Of a DNA stretch of 64,000 nucleotides, positions 1 to 8,304 are shown piece by piece (position 1 is the stretch's first letter; each line of letters starts with the position of its first letter). The notes beneath the pieces were generated by a model. The model was not told the origin of the DNA, did no database searches, and was given only the letters and a program-made list of their open reading frames with translations. The translations under genes were made by a program, and so were the position numbers. Where the stretch lies: positions 4,898,001 through 4,962,000 of the forward strand of contig CP143430.1 of NCBI GenBank assembly GCA_039636795.1. Direction: 5' to 3'. Source of the stretch: Micrococcaceae bacterium Sec5.1. Its GTDB lineage: Bacteria; Actinomycetota; Actinomycetes; Actinomycetales; Micrococcaceae.

Positions 1-503
1 ACGGCCTTGAGTTCGTCGCGTCGCACATAGGCTTCAACCTCTGAGTTGGCCAGCAGCCCAGAACGCGGGTGAGAGACTCCGGAAAGGTGGATTCGATTGT
101 CCCCCCGAAGCTCGGCGATGTCGTCCGGGCTGGAAGAGAACTCGAATTTTTCGGCGCGATTGGGCAGCCATGCTGCGAGAAGCTTGAGTAAGTCCGAGGA
201 GTCCTGCAGCCGGTTGATGCGCTCTTTCAGGCGATGCTTCTCGACCGGCGAGGGTTCGAAGTCATCGAGAAGAGAGGGCCGCGAGCTGTCTTCCCGGAAG
301 CAGGATATGAGTTGCCAGGCACTCCGTTCGGACAGGGGCCGGCCAGCAGGCTTACCAGGCCGGTACTGGACAGCGTCGGCTTCGTCAACGATCCAGCGTC
401 CGCCGACCCGTTGGCCCCGAATGCGTCCGGATTGGACGAGCTGCCGTGCTCGGCTCTCGTTGACGTTAAGGCGCTTCGCCAGCTCGGGGATACTCAATGC
501 CAT
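1..503 (-). CDS. Helix-turn-helix protein, possible antitoxin or repressor (truncated by window edge)
   Basis: The reading frame is open from an ATG at 503 to the left edge (167 codons, C-terminus missing). Residues 1-45 look like an excisionase/MerR-type winged helix: MALSIPELAKRLNVNESRA, then a recognition segment and GQRVGGRWIVDEA. The middle carries GRPLSERSAW and the visible end has HLSGVSHPRSGLL and SEVEAYVRRDEL. From memory, actinobacterial proteins of this architecture are often encoded next to AbiEii-like nucleotidyltransferase toxins; a partner would lie outside the window. The ATG 5 bases upstream is followed at once by a stop, so 503 is the only sensible ATG. Autoregulation is suggested by the repeated operator just upstream. 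A stand-alone DNA-binding protein or a phage-derived regulator is possible. Confidence 0.6.
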   Translation of the reverse strand, partial: MALSIPELAKRLNVNESRARQLVQSGRIRGQRVGGRWIVDEADAVQYRPGKPAGRPLSERSAWQLISCFREDSSRPSLLDDFEPSPVEKHRLKERINRLQDSSDLLKLLAAWLPNRAEKFEFSSSPDDIAELRGDNRIHLSGVSHPRSGLLANSEVEAYVRRDELKA

Positions 504-514
504 TTCATAATCCT

Positions 515-596
515 AGCGGTATCGCTATGAATATGTAATCAGCTCGCACTTGCGTCGATTACATATTCATAGCGTTATCGCCACAAATGTGTAATC
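515..596. promoter_or_regulatory. Triple repeat operator upstream of the HTH gene
   Basis: An 18-bp arm, CGCTATGAATATGTAATC (523-540), is repeated as a perfect inverted copy at 557-574 with a 16-base spacer. A third, degenerate copy in the first orientation lies at 579-596 (14 of 18 bases match). Flanking AGCG..CGCT half-palindromes occur at 515-526 and 571-582. The block ends about 12 bases before the ATG of the minus-strand HTH gene, where an autoregulatory operator is expected. Confidence 0.6.
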
Positions 597-658
597 ACCG
601 GACGCCGTCAGCTAACCAGAGCCACCGCTTAGGCCCGGGCTGGGTGCTACTGCACCAA

Positions 659-1699
659 CTAGCCCGCTTGGCTCTCCACCGGAAGCTCGGTGCTGCGGCG
701 GAGCTTGACGGAACCAACTACGGGGCCGCCCTCCGGGTCGCCGGCCGCAAGCCTTCCAATGTCCTCCAGCGGCAGATACACCGTGGACAGGGCTGGGCGG
801 AAGTCCCGCAGGGTTTCAATGTCGTCAAAACCAGCGATGTTTGCGTCCCGGGGAATCCACACGCCCTCTGACCGAAGTGCGGCGGTCACGCCGATGGCCA
901 TGACGTCGTTCACCGCGAAGATGCAGGGGCGCTCGCCGGAGGCCTTGATTCGTTGGGCCAGCGCCAGCCCGGCATCGTATCCTCCCGCACGGTTGAAGCC
1001 TGTGCGGATGACCTCAGCGCTGGGCCGACCGGCGTCGGCGAGTCCGCGCTGGAAGCCGCGGATCCGGTCATCGGAGGTAAAGAGTCCCTCAGGGCCGCCA
1101 ACAATGACGAAGGCGCCCTCATGGGAGGCAGCCAACTCGTCAGCAAGCTCCGCGGCGAGGTCCTCGTTGGGCACCTCAACTACGTGGTAGCCCTCCTCGG
1201 CAGTGGAGCCCACGATCGGGTGGCCCACTACGCCGACATGCCCGCCATTACGGCAATAGCGGTCCAACTCGGCAGCGAGCTCCAGGTTGCTTTGCTCGTC
1301 CTCGGGCCGTGCCGAGCGTGAACCCGCAATGACAATTGAATCTGCGCGACGGGCAGCGAAGGCCGCCACGGCTTCACGCTCATCCGAAGGGGCGCCGGAC
1401 GTGCTGGCCAACAGCACCATACGGTTCTGTTGGCGGGCCGCCTCCTGGACGCCGCGGGCAATGGCGGAAAAGTAGGGGTCGGCGATGTCGTGGACAATCA
1501 AGCCGATGAGCCCTGAGCTGGACTTTGCGAGCGCCTGGGCTTGGGCATTGGGGACGTAGCCGAGCTTTTCCGCAGCCTCCCGGACGCGCTCCGCAATATC
1601 CTCCGCGGGCTTACGGGTGGAACCGTTGAGGACACGGGACGCTGTGGCCAGGGAGACCCCTGCCAAACGGGCGACTTCACTTAGTGTGCTGGCGGCCAC
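659..1699 (-). CDS. LacI-family transcriptional regulator
   Basis: A 346-aa LacI/GalR repressor. Residues 5-50 form the N-terminal HTH (LSEVARLAGVSLATASRVLN), followed by the hinge with NAQAQALA and a periplasmic-binding-protein-like effector domain (GLIVHDIADPYFS, FAVNDVMAIGV, IAGFDDIE). The start is GTG at 1699, preceded by a strong AAGGAGG. It is transcribed away from the Gfo/Idh-DUF993-isomerase operon, and two LacI-type palindromes lie between them, so it very probably controls that operon and itself. The effector sugar cannot be read from the sequence. The C-terminus is somewhat short after the FRPALSTV strand. Confidence 0.9.
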   Translation of the reverse strand: MAASTLSEVARLAGVSLATASRVLNGSTRKPAEDIAERVREAAEKLGYVPNAQAQALAKSSSGLIGLIVHDIADPYFSAIARGVQEAARQQNRMVLLASTSGAPSDEREAVAAFAARRADSIVIAGSRSARPEDEQSNLELAAELDRYCRNGGHVGVVGHPIVGSTAEEGYHVVEVPNEDLAAELADELAASHEGAFVIVGGPEGLFTSDDRIRGFQRGLADAGRPSAEVIRTGFNRAGGYDAGLALAQRIKASGERPCIFAVNDVMAIGVTAALRSEGVWIPRDANIAGFDDIETLRDFRPALSTVYLPLEDIGRLAAGDPEGGPVVGSVKLRRSTELPVESQAG

Positions 1700-1767
1700 G
1701 AGGCCCTCCTTTTCTGCAAGCCTTCGAGACTGGCGCTAAAGAAATTATGGCAGTCTTCACCCATTTT

Positions 1768-1785
1768 TGGGAAAGCGCTTGCCAA
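1768..1785. promoter_or_regulatory. LacI-type operator (distal)
   Basis: TGGGAAAGCGCTTGCCAA has the AAGCGCTT core typical of LacI-family operators. It lies about 70 bases upstream of the regulator start and shares the TGGGAA..GCGC pattern with the second site, 49 bp further on (centre to centre). Confidence 0.55.
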
Positions 1786-1816
1786 CCCATCCCAGCATGG
1801 TGCATGATCGAAGCAA

Positions 1817-1834
1817 TGGGAATGCGCTTTCCCA
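1817..1834. promoter_or_regulatory. LacI-type operator (proximal)
   Basis: TGGGAATGCGCTTTCCCA is an 18-bp palindrome, imperfect at only one position pair, with a central GCGC. It lies 62 bases upstream of the Gfo/Idh ATG. Together with the distal site it gives a two-operator arrangement in the divergent intergenic region. Confidence 0.6.
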
Positions 1835-1895
1835 CACTTCGAATTGCAAACACCGGCAACGCACAGCGGCCGGCACACAAGGACCTGGAGAAAAC

Positions 1896-3065
1896 ATGGG
1901 CTACGAAACAAAGACGATCCGCATCGCCATGAACGGCATCACCGGCCGCATGGGTTACCGCCAGCACTTGCTGCGGTCCATCCTCCCCATCCGCGACGCC
2001 GGTGGCTTCACGCTCGAAGACGGCACCAAGGTGCAGGTCGAACCGATCCTCGTTGGCCGCAACGAAGCCAAAATCCGCGAACTCGCCGAACTCCACAAGG
2101 TCTCCGAATGGTCCACCGACCTGGACGCCGTCATCGCCGATCCCACCGTGGACATCGTGTTTGACGCCTCCATGACCAGCCTTCGCGCCGCCACCTTGAA
2201 GAAGGCCATGCGCGCCGGCAAGCACATCTTCACCGAAAAGCCCACGGCTGAGACTCTCGAAGAAGCAATCGAGCTCGCACAGATCGGCAAGGAATCCGGC
2301 GTCACTGCTGGCGTCGTGCATGACAAGCTGTACCTCCCCGGTCTGGTCAAGCTCCGCCGTCTGGTGGACGAAGGCTTCTTCGGCCGCATCCTCTCCATTC
2401 GTGGCGAATTCGGCTACTGGGTTTTCGAAGGCGACGTCCAAGCTGCACAGCGTCCGTCCTGGAACTACCGCAAGGAAGATGGCGGCGGAATGACCACGGA
2501 CATGTTCTGCCACTGGAACTACGTGCTCGAAGGCATTATCGGCAAGGTCAAGAGCGTCAACGCCAAGACAGCCACGCACATCCCCGCACGCTGGGACGAA
2601 GCCGGCAAGGAATACAAGGCCACCGCTGACGACGCTTCCTACGGCATCTTCGAACTTGAAACCCCGGGCGGCGACGACGTCATCGGCCAGATCAACTCCT
2701 CCTGGGCCGTCCGCGTCTACCGCGACGAACTGGTTGAGTTCCAGATCGACGGCACGCACGGTTCCGCCGTCGCCGGTTTGAACAAGTGCGTTGCACAGCA
2801 GCGCGCCCACACTCCCAAGCCTGTCTGGAACCCGGACCTGCCCGTCACCGAGTCCTTCCGCAGCCAGTGGCAGGAAGTTCCGGCCAATGCTGAGCTCGAC
2901 AACGGCTTCAAGCTGCAGTGGGAAGAATTCCTGCGCGACGTGGTCGCTGGCCGCGAGCACCGCTTCGGCCTGCTCTCCGCCGCCCGCGGCGTGCAGCTTG
3001 CCGAGCTTGGCCTGCAGTCCTCGGCAGAGCGCCGCACCATCGACATCCCGGAGATCACCCTCTAA
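1896..3065 (+). CDS. Gfo/Idh/MocA-family NAD(P)-dependent oxidoreductase
   Basis: A 389-aa sugar or polyol dehydrogenase-like protein. The Rossmann motif is unusual, NGITGRMGYR (about residues 13-22) rather than GxGxxG. The family EKP motif is at 114-116 (HIFTEKPTAET). GGGMTTDMFCHW supplies the D202/H206 pair expected of the catalytic centre. The ATG at 1896 follows CTGGAG; the frame is open further upstream, but that stretch covers the operators and is not protein-like. It is the first gene of an operon and overlaps the next by the A of TAATG. The probable role is oxidation of a sugar or sugar acid; the substrate is unknown. Confidence 0.85.
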   Translation: MGYETKTIRIAMNGITGRMGYRQHLLRSILPIRDAGGFTLEDGTKVQVEPILVGRNEAKIRELAELHKVSEWSTDLDAVIADPTVDIVFDASMTSLRAATLKKAMRAGKHIFTEKPTAETLEEAIELAQIGKESGVTAGVVHDKLYLPGLVKLRRLVDEGFFGRILSIRGEFGYWVFEGDVQAAQRPSWNYRKEDGGGMTTDMFCHWNYVLEGIIGKVKSVNAKTATHIPARWDEAGKEYKATADDASYGIFELETPGGDDVIGQINSSWAVRVYRDELVEFQIDGTHGSAVAGLNKCVAQQRAHTPKPVWNPDLPVTESFRSQWQEVPANAELDNGFKLQWEEFLRDVVAGREHRFGLLSAARGVQLAELGLQSSAERRTIDIPEITL

Positions 3066-4279
3066 TGACGTCACTCATTCTTCCTACCGACGACGGCGGC
3101 ACACGCGAGTACCGCCTCCAGCCCGCCACTGCTTGGGTCAAGCCGAGCGCTCCACTGACGGCCCGCCGCGCCTATGCCGCAGCCCACGTCATCCCGGAGG
3201 TCGCGGCTGATAACACTCCCGGCGCCCCGGCGCAGCTCGACTGGGATGCCACGCTGGCGTACCGGCACGAACTCTGGTCCTACGGACTGGGCGTCGCTGA
3301 CGCCATGGACACCGCGCAGCGCGGCATGGGCCTGGACTGGGCAGCCACGCAGCAGCTCATCAAGCGAACCGGCGCCGAGGCCGCTTCTGTAGTTTCCGCA
3401 GGCAACGCCGCGACAGCAGGCAAGTCCGTCCGCGATCTCGTCTCCTGCGGCGCAGGCACCGACCAGCTGGACATCGCTGCACTCCCTGAGGGCGCTGCCG
3501 GCATTCAGGCAGTTATCGATGCCTACCGCGAGCAGATCGCCGTGGTCAGCGAGGCCGGCCCCAAGGTCATCCTCATGGCCTCCCGTGCCTTGGCAAAGGT
3601 GGCCAGCGGCGCCGACGACTACCTTCACGTCTACTCGACGCTCCTGCAGGAAGTTGACCAGCCCGTCATTCTGCACTGGCTGGGCACGATGTTCGATCCC
3701 GCACTGGCCGGCTACTGGGGCTCCGACGACGTCTCTGTGGCCACCGAAACGTTCCTTAGCCTCATCCGCGAGCACGCGGACAAGGTCGACGGCGTGAAAG
3801 TCTCGCTTCTGGACGCTTCCCATGAAGTCGCCCTCCGTGCCAACCTTCCGGAAGGCGTGCGCCTCTACACAGGCGACGACTTCAATTACCCGGAGCTGAT
3901 CGACGGCGACGACACCCACCACTCAGACGCCCTGCTGGGCATCTTTGCCGCCATTTACCCTGCCGCTTCGGTTGCCTTGCAGAAGTACGACGCCGGCCAA
4001 GGTGCAGAAGGGCGCGCGATCCTTGACTCCACCCGTGAGCTCGGAAAGCACATCTTCAGCGCACCCACGTTCTACTACAAGACCGGTATCGCCTTCATGT
4101 CCTGGCTCAACGGCAAACAGCCCGGGTTCCAGATGGTCGGGGGGTTGCACTCGGGACGATCCGTCCTGCACCTTGCCAAGACCTTCGAACTTGCCGATCA
4201 GGCCGGCTTGCTGAAGGACCCGTCATTGGCGGCATTCCGGATGTCCGACTACCTGCGGATCAACGGAGTGGGCGCATGA
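3065..4279 (+). CDS. DUF993 protein, dihydrodipicolinate-synthase-like
   Basis: A 404-aa protein I recognise as the DUF993 family, which is usually grouped with DapA-like TIM-barrel aldolases. Visible segments include TAQRGMGLDWAATQQLI, HWLGTMFDPALAGYWG and a C-terminal SAPTFYYKTGIAF. FYYKTGIAF may hold the lysine expected of a class I aldolase, but that is inference. The ATG overlaps the previous stop (TAATG) and the gene ends in ATGA with the next, so translation is tightly coupled. The family has no reaction assigned that I know of. The context suggests a C-C cleavage step after oxidation. Confidence 0.75.
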   Translation: MTSLILPTDDGGTREYRLQPATAWVKPSAPLTARRAYAAAHVIPEVAADNTPGAPAQLDWDATLAYRHELWSYGLGVADAMDTAQRGMGLDWAATQQLIKRTGAEAASVVSAGNAATAGKSVRDLVSCGAGTDQLDIAALPEGAAGIQAVIDAYREQIAVVSEAGPKVILMASRALAKVASGADDYLHVYSTLLQEVDQPVILHWLGTMFDPALAGYWGSDDVSVATETFLSLIREHADKVDGVKVSLLDASHEVALRANLPEGVRLYTGDDFNYPELIDGDDTHHSDALLGIFAAIYPAASVALQKYDAGQGAEGRAILDSTRELGKHIFSAPTFYYKTGIAFMSWLNGKQPGFQMVGGLHSGRSVLHLAKTFELADQAGLLKDPSLAAFRMSDYLRINGVGA

Positions 4280-5115
4280 GCGACTTTTCCAGACTCTCGC
4301 TGAACAGCGCCACGACCAAAAAGTGGACTCTTGCCGAAGCTGTGGACGGTTGTGCGCGCGCGGGCATCCCCGCAATCGGCCCTTGGCGTGATCGCGTAGC
4401 GGAAGCCGGACTGGACAAGGCGGCCAAGCTCATCAAGGACGCCGGCCTCCGTGTTTCGTCCCTGTGCCGCGGCGGCTTCCTCACAGCGCCTGATGCCGAA
4501 GGTCAGGCTGCGGCCCTGGCCGACAACTTCAATGCCGTCCGCGAAGCAGTAGCGCTGGATACGCAGGAGCTGTTCCTGGTGGTCGGCGGGCTCGCTCCTG
4601 GCGAGAAGGACGTCGTCGCGGCACGCCAGCGCGTGGCTGACAGGCTCGAGGAACTCGTCCCGTTCGCTTCTGAGAACGGTGTGCGACTGGTGCTGGAACC
4701 GCTGCACCCGATGTACGCCGCAGACCGCGCCCTCATCTCCACCCTTGGCCAGGCCTTGGACCTTGCCGCGCCTTACGACGCGAAGGCAGTGGGTGTGGCC
4801 GTCGATACGTTCCACGTCTGGTGGGATCCCGAACTGAAGGCCCAGATCGAACGGGCCGGACGCCATAACCGCATTGCCTCCTACCAGGTATGCGATTTCA
4901 ACCTGCCGATCGCTTCGGACGCGCTGCTGTCCCGCGGAATGATGGGCGACGGCGTCATTGACTTCGCGACCATCGGCACCTGGGTGCGCGACGCCGGATA
5001 TAAGGGCGATATCGAGGTTGAGATCTTCAATCAGGAAATCTGGGATGCCGATGGCGATACCGTCCTGGAAACCATGAAGCAGCGCTACGCGGAACTCGTT
5101 CTGCCATACGCCTAA
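4276..5115 (+). CDS. Sugar phosphate isomerase/epimerase (AP-endonuclease-2-like TIM barrel)
   Basis: A 279-aa xylose-isomerase-like TIM-barrel protein. Candidate metal-binding residues lie in VLEPLHPMY, VAVDTFHVWWDP and GDIEVEIFNQEIW, the usual spread of Glu/Asp/His in this superfamily. The start overlaps the DUF993 stop (ATGA). It is the last gene of the operon, with a strong terminator about 55 bases downstream. It could act as an isomerase, epimerase or dehydratase (IolE-like) on the product of the first enzyme. The specific reaction is not determinable here. Confidence 0.8.
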   Translation: MSDFSRLSLNSATTKKWTLAEAVDGCARAGIPAIGPWRDRVAEAGLDKAAKLIKDAGLRVSSLCRGGFLTAPDAEGQAAALADNFNAVREAVALDTQELFLVVGGLAPGEKDVVAARQRVADRLEELVPFASENGVRLVLEPLHPMYAADRALISTLGQALDLAAPYDAKAVGVAVDTFHVWWDPELKAQIERAGRHNRIASYQVCDFNLPIASDALLSRGMMGDGVIDFATIGTWVRDAGYKGDIEVEIFNQEIWDADGDTVLETMKQRYAELVLPYA

Positions 5116-5170
5116 TGACGTGGTCCTCCTGCGGATGCCCTAAGCTCCGCGGGAGGACCGCCCCCAAAGC

Positions 5171-5209
5171 AAGCGAGCCCCTGCCCGGTCACGGCAGGGG
5201 CTCGCTTTT
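5171..5209 (+). terminator. Rho-independent terminator after the DUF993 operon
   Basis: A perfect 15-bp stem, AAGCGAGCCCCTGCC, pairs with 5193-5207 across a 7-base loop and ends in TTTT. Confidence 0.85.
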
Positions 5210-5301
5210 GTCACGCCCTGCTTGTTTCAGAAGCAAGGCCCGGAATGCCCATGTTAGATAAGTGGTACATAGCTGAAACATTGCGTCGATGAGAGGAAAC
5301 A

Positions 5302-5388
5302 ATGGCCACCTACGCTGGTTTCACCTGGACAAAGAAGTCCAAGAAACCACTGAAAGGACACCACCATGATGCTCTTGAAGACACTTAA
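5302..5388 (+). CDS. Possible 28-aa small protein or leader peptide
   Basis: An ATG is preceded at good spacing by GAGAGGAAACA and opens a 28-codon frame, MATYAGFTWTKKSKKP..., ending TAA at 5388. The peptide is basic and His-rich (GHHHDAL). Its end overlaps the next small ORF in a different frame by 23 bases, which would allow translational coupling. No family is recognised. The evidence is only the ribosome-binding site and the arrangement, so it may be non-coding. Confidence 0.35.
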   Translation: MATYAGFTWTKKSKKPLKGHHHDALEDT

Positions 5389-5545
5389 CTTTTTCCTCGA
5401 CGCCAGCAGTAGCCACAGCGGGTCGTCGGGCGATTCCCCTGAAGAAACGACGCCTACTGCCGCCTTCGCTTTTGAGCGCCTGTCCTCCAGCGCCTGGGAG
5501 GGCTGGTGGGATGACGCCGATCAGGGCTTTCCTGCAGGGGCATAA
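5366..5545 (+). CDS. Possible 59-aa small protein
   Basis: The frame starts at tandem ATGs (5366/5369) behind GAAAGGA. It encodes an N-terminal MMLLKTLNFFLDAS segment, a Ser/Gly/Glu-rich linker (SSHSGSSGDSPEETTP) and an acidic, Trp-rich end (SSAWEGWWDDADQGFP). The composition is protein-like, with third-position GC bias in the second half. No family is recognised. It follows the terminator of the DUF993 operon, so it would need its own promoter, which I could not place with confidence. Confidence 0.45.
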   Translation: MMLLKTLNFFLDASSSHSGSSGDSPEETTPTAAFAFERLSSSAWEGWWDDADQGFPAGA

Positions 5546-5568
5546 TCCGAGCGGGATCCTGAGTCCGG

Positions 5569-5802
5569 CTACACGTTGGCGGGCACGTGGACCTGGGCGC
5601 GCGGAACACCGATCAAGGTGAGAGTGCCGCCGTCGTTGGCTTCTAACTCCAGCCGGATGTTCCGGGTTCCCTCCTCTGGCTGGACGGAACTGACACGGAA
5701 AACCTCACCGTGGATTTCCACCCGGTCGCCGTCTCGAACGCTCTTGAGCTTCCGGGTGGTGCCGGTCCCGTTGACGCGAGGTTCACTTCTTGTCTTCGGC
5801 AT
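5569..5802 (-). CDS. Conserved-looking small protein of 77 aa
   Basis: A 77-aa basic-to-neutral protein starting MPKTRSEPRVNGTGTTRK and continuing as a beta-rich segment (RDGDRVEIHGEVFRVSSV, then GGTLTLIGVPRAQVHVP) that resembles a small SH3-like or KOW-like barrel. ATG 5802 is chosen because AGGAA sits 11 bases upstream; an ATG at 5844 in the same frame (91 aa) lacks a clear site. It overlaps the 3' end of the YihY gene by 20 bases, so the two are probably co-transcribed. Function unknown. Confidence 0.6.
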   Translation of the reverse strand: MPKTRSEPRVNGTGTTRKLKSVRDGDRVEIHGEVFRVSSVQPEEGTRNIRLELEANDGGTLTLIGVPRAQVHVPANV

Positions 5803-6898
5803 CGGCTGTGCGTTCCTGTGATTCGTTGGTGCGTGTTTCGTCATCGTAGTTTTCCCGAAGTTCCTGCCCGCGGCGGATAATCTCCTCTTCCTGTTTCTGC
5901 TGTTTGTCGCTGCGCTTGGTACCCCGGGGCGGAAGTTGGATTGTCTCTTCAGCTTCAATCCCTCCCTGCAATTGGCGCCCGCGTTCCATTTCGGCGTCAA
6001 ATTCTGCACCAAAAAGCAGCGACATATTAAGGATCCAGAGCCACAGCAGCATGATGATGACGCCTGCCAGCGTTCCATACGTCTTGTTGTAATTGCTGAA
6101 GTTCCCAACGTAAAAGGCAAAGCCCAACGATGCCAGGGCAAATATCACCAGGGCGATGAGGGACCCCGGGCTGATCCAACGGAACTTGGGCTGCTTGACG
6201 TTTGGGGTGAAGTAGTAGAGCACGGCGATGACAATGACCACCAGCACGATCAGGACCGGCCATTTGGCGATGTTCCACACGGTCAGGATCGTGTCGGACA
6301 TTCCGATTGCCTTACCGATAGCCTCAGCCACTGGTCCGCTGAGGACGAGCATCGCGGCGGCCAGTGCCGCGCCCACAAGCGCAACGATGGTAACGGCAAG
6401 CATCGTGCCGCGCAGTTTGACGAAGCCACGGCCTTCATCCACTTCGTACACGCGGTTCATCGCCCTGCTGAAGGCCGTGGTGTAACCGGAGGCCGACCAC
6501 AACGCCACCAAGATGCCGAGGGCCAGAGCAAAGCCCGCCGCGTTGGACCGCGTCAGTTCCTCGATGGGCTGCCGCAGGGCGTCAACACCGGGCCCGGGGG
6601 CGAATTGCTGCACGATGTCCAGTAATGCCGTGGTGGTTTTCCCGGCGTCGCCAAAGATCCCGATGAGGGAAACCAACGCCAAAAGCGCCGGGAAAAGGGA
6701 AAGCACTGCATAGTAGGTAAGGCCGGCAGCGGCATCAGGACATTGATCCTTGTTGAACTCCCGCAGTGTCCGTTTTGCGATATACATCCACGTGGGCTTG
6801 ACGAGGTCGTTGAGACTGTCCGGCTTACGGTCGTCGTCAGGGGCGGGAGCGTTGCCCGCCTTCGCTGTGCTGGTGTGTGCTGAATTCTGAGTAGTCAT
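5783..6898 (-). CDS. YihY/BrkB-family inner-membrane protein
   Basis: A 371-aa protein with about six membrane segments (LTYYAVLSLFPALLALVSL, AAGFALALGILVALWSASGY, an Ala/Val-rich third, VLIVLVVIVIAVLYYF, LIALVIFALASLGFAFYVG, GVIIMLLWLWILNMSLLFGA). The family hallmark GLTYYAVLSLFPALL is present. A long charged cytoplasmic tail (residues about 310-371, KQQKQEEEIIRRGQ) follows. ATG 6898 is preferred over an upstream in-frame start at 6943. The old annotation of this family as RNase BN is not supported by this sequence. Its role is unknown. Confidence 0.88.
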   Translation of the reverse strand: MTTQNSAHTSTAKAGNAPAPDDDRKPDSLNDLVKPTWMYIAKRTLREFNKDQCPDAAAGLTYYAVLSLFPALLALVSLIGIFGDAGKTTTALLDIVQQFAPGPGVDALRQPIEELTRSNAAGFALALGILVALWSASGYTTAFSRAMNRVYEVDEGRGFVKLRGTMLAVTIVALVGAALAAAMLVLSGPVAEAIGKAIGMSDTILTVWNIAKWPVLIVLVVIVIAVLYYFTPNVKQPKFRWISPGSLIALVIFALASLGFAFYVGNFSNYNKTYGTLAGVIIMLLWLWILNMSLLFGAEFDAEMERGRQLQGGIEAEETIQLPPRGTKRSDKQQKQEEEIIRRGQELRENYDDETRTNESQERTADAEDKK

Positions 6899-7030
6899 GG
6901 GGCACCTGTTCGTGGGTTGAGCATGCGCGAACAAACTGACCACTTAATAGTAAGCATACTGATGATTCGCATGGAAGAACCCAGCGCAGAGATCCTGCGA
7001 ATCCCCGAAAACCTCCCAGGGAAAGATGCC

Positions 7031-8233
7031 CTACGCGGGCTTGCCCAGAAGGAATTCGAAAGGCGATTCAATGACAGCGCGGATCACTTGACCTGCCGCA
7101 CCCAGCAGCGTCCCGGAGTGCTCCAAACGGGAAACGGTGAGGCTTTCCGGCTCCAGCAGCCCCGGCGCGTACCTTTCCAAACTCGACAGCACTGCCGGTT
7201 TCAGCCAATCGGCGAGGACGGCAAAGTGGCCGCCGAGCACCACGGCTTCGATGTCCATCAGACGCGCAGAAGAGGCGAGCGCGATGCCCAGGTACCGTCC
7301 GGCGTCGCGCACTGCACGCTTGGCATGCGGCTCGTCCGCGGCCAAGGCCGCGAGCAGAAGTTCGGTTCGCTCGCCAAGTGACCCCTCCGGGATGCGGGCA
7401 GCCTCAAAAATAGCTTCCTGTCCAGCGAATGTTTCCAGGCAGCCAGCCCCTCCACAGGAACATGAGGGCCCTTCTGGATGCACCACGATGTGGCCCAACT
7501 CGCCAGCTGAGCCGCCAGGTCCCGTGTAGAGCTCCGAACCGATGATGACCCCGCCACCAACGCCGACTTCGCCCGAAACGTAGAGGAAGTCCGCCGGGCC
7601 ATCGCCGTACCAAAGCTCGCCAAGGGCTGCACTGTTTGCCTCGTTGGACAGCCTGACACCGAGCGGCGCGTCTTCCAGCAACGCCTGCGGATCCAGCTGC
7701 TCGTGCTCCCAATGAAGGTTTGGAGCGGACAGGACGATGTTGCGCTGCTCATCAACCAGGCCGGGGACTGCAAGTCCGCCACCGAGGATCGTGATGCCTT
7801 CAGCAGCGGCTGCAGCTTTGGCCTGATCGGCGAGTTCACCCAGATGCTCCATGACCGCGCCGGGCTTGAGCCCCCGGTTGCGGGACTCCACTGTGGAACT
7901 GAAGCGCAAGTTTCCGCCGAGGTCCACTAGGCCAACGGCCAGATAGTCGACGTTGATTTCCATTCCTACAACGCCTCGGCGGGAGCTGAGCTCGAGGCCC
8001 TGACCTGGCCGGCCCCGCTCCCCATCGCGATACAGGCCAACCTCGGAGACGAGTCCCGACTCCACGAGGTCAGCCACCAAGCTCGATACTGCGGCCTTGG
8101 TCAGCCCTGTTCCAGCAGCCACCTGGGCGCGGCTGGGCTTGGCGTCGCCGTTGCGGGCGATCGAATCCAGGACAAGCGAAAGATTACGACGGCGGACGTC
8201 GCCTACGCGCCCGGGGGCAGCTTGCTCATTCAC
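7031..8233 (-). CDS. xylR: ROK-family repressor, probable XylR
   Basis: A 400-aa ROK (repressor/ORF/kinase) protein. The N-terminal winged HTH lies at about residues 15-65 (RAQVAAGTGLTKAAVSSLV, ESGLVSEVG). The sugar-kinase-like domain follows, with GLAVPGLVD, EVGVGGGVIIG, GSAGELGHIVVHPEGP and the zinc-binding CSCGGAGCLE. The start is taken as GTG 8233 behind AGGAGG; an ATG at 8296 has no such site. It is divergent from xylA with an inverted repeat between them, so it is the likely xylose-responsive repressor of xylAB. The assignment is from context plus family. Confidence 0.82.
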   Translation of the reverse strand: MNEQAAPGRVGDVRRRNLSLVLDSIARNGDAKPSRAQVAAGTGLTKAAVSSLVADLVESGLVSEVGLYRDGERGRPGQGLELSSRRGVVGMEINVDYLAVGLVDLGGNLRFSSTVESRNRGLKPGAVMEHLGELADQAKAAAAAEGITILGGGLAVPGLVDEQRNIVLSAPNLHWEHEQLDPQALLEDAPLGVRLSNEANSAALGELWYGDGPADFLYVSGEVGVGGGVIIGSELYTGPGGSAGELGHIVVHPEGPSCSCGGAGCLETFAGQEAIFEAARIPEGSLGERTELLLAALAADEPHAKRAVRDAGRYLGIALASSARLMDIEAVVLGGHFAVLADWLKPAVLSSLERYAPGLLEPESLTVSRLEHSGTLLGAAGQVIRAVIESPFEFLLGKPA

Positions 8234-8304
8234 TCTCGCAGCCTCCTCACGGGGTTGAAAGATTTTTGCCGGTTTCCATTGACCATGATCCATCATCCCC
8301 CATA

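Noticed and set aside
1677..3074. 465-aa minus-strand open frame opposite the Gfo/Idh gene
   Set aside because: It is antisense to a well-supported enzyme, has repetitive Gly/Val/Asp composition typical of the reverse strand of GC-rich genes, and no family resemblance.
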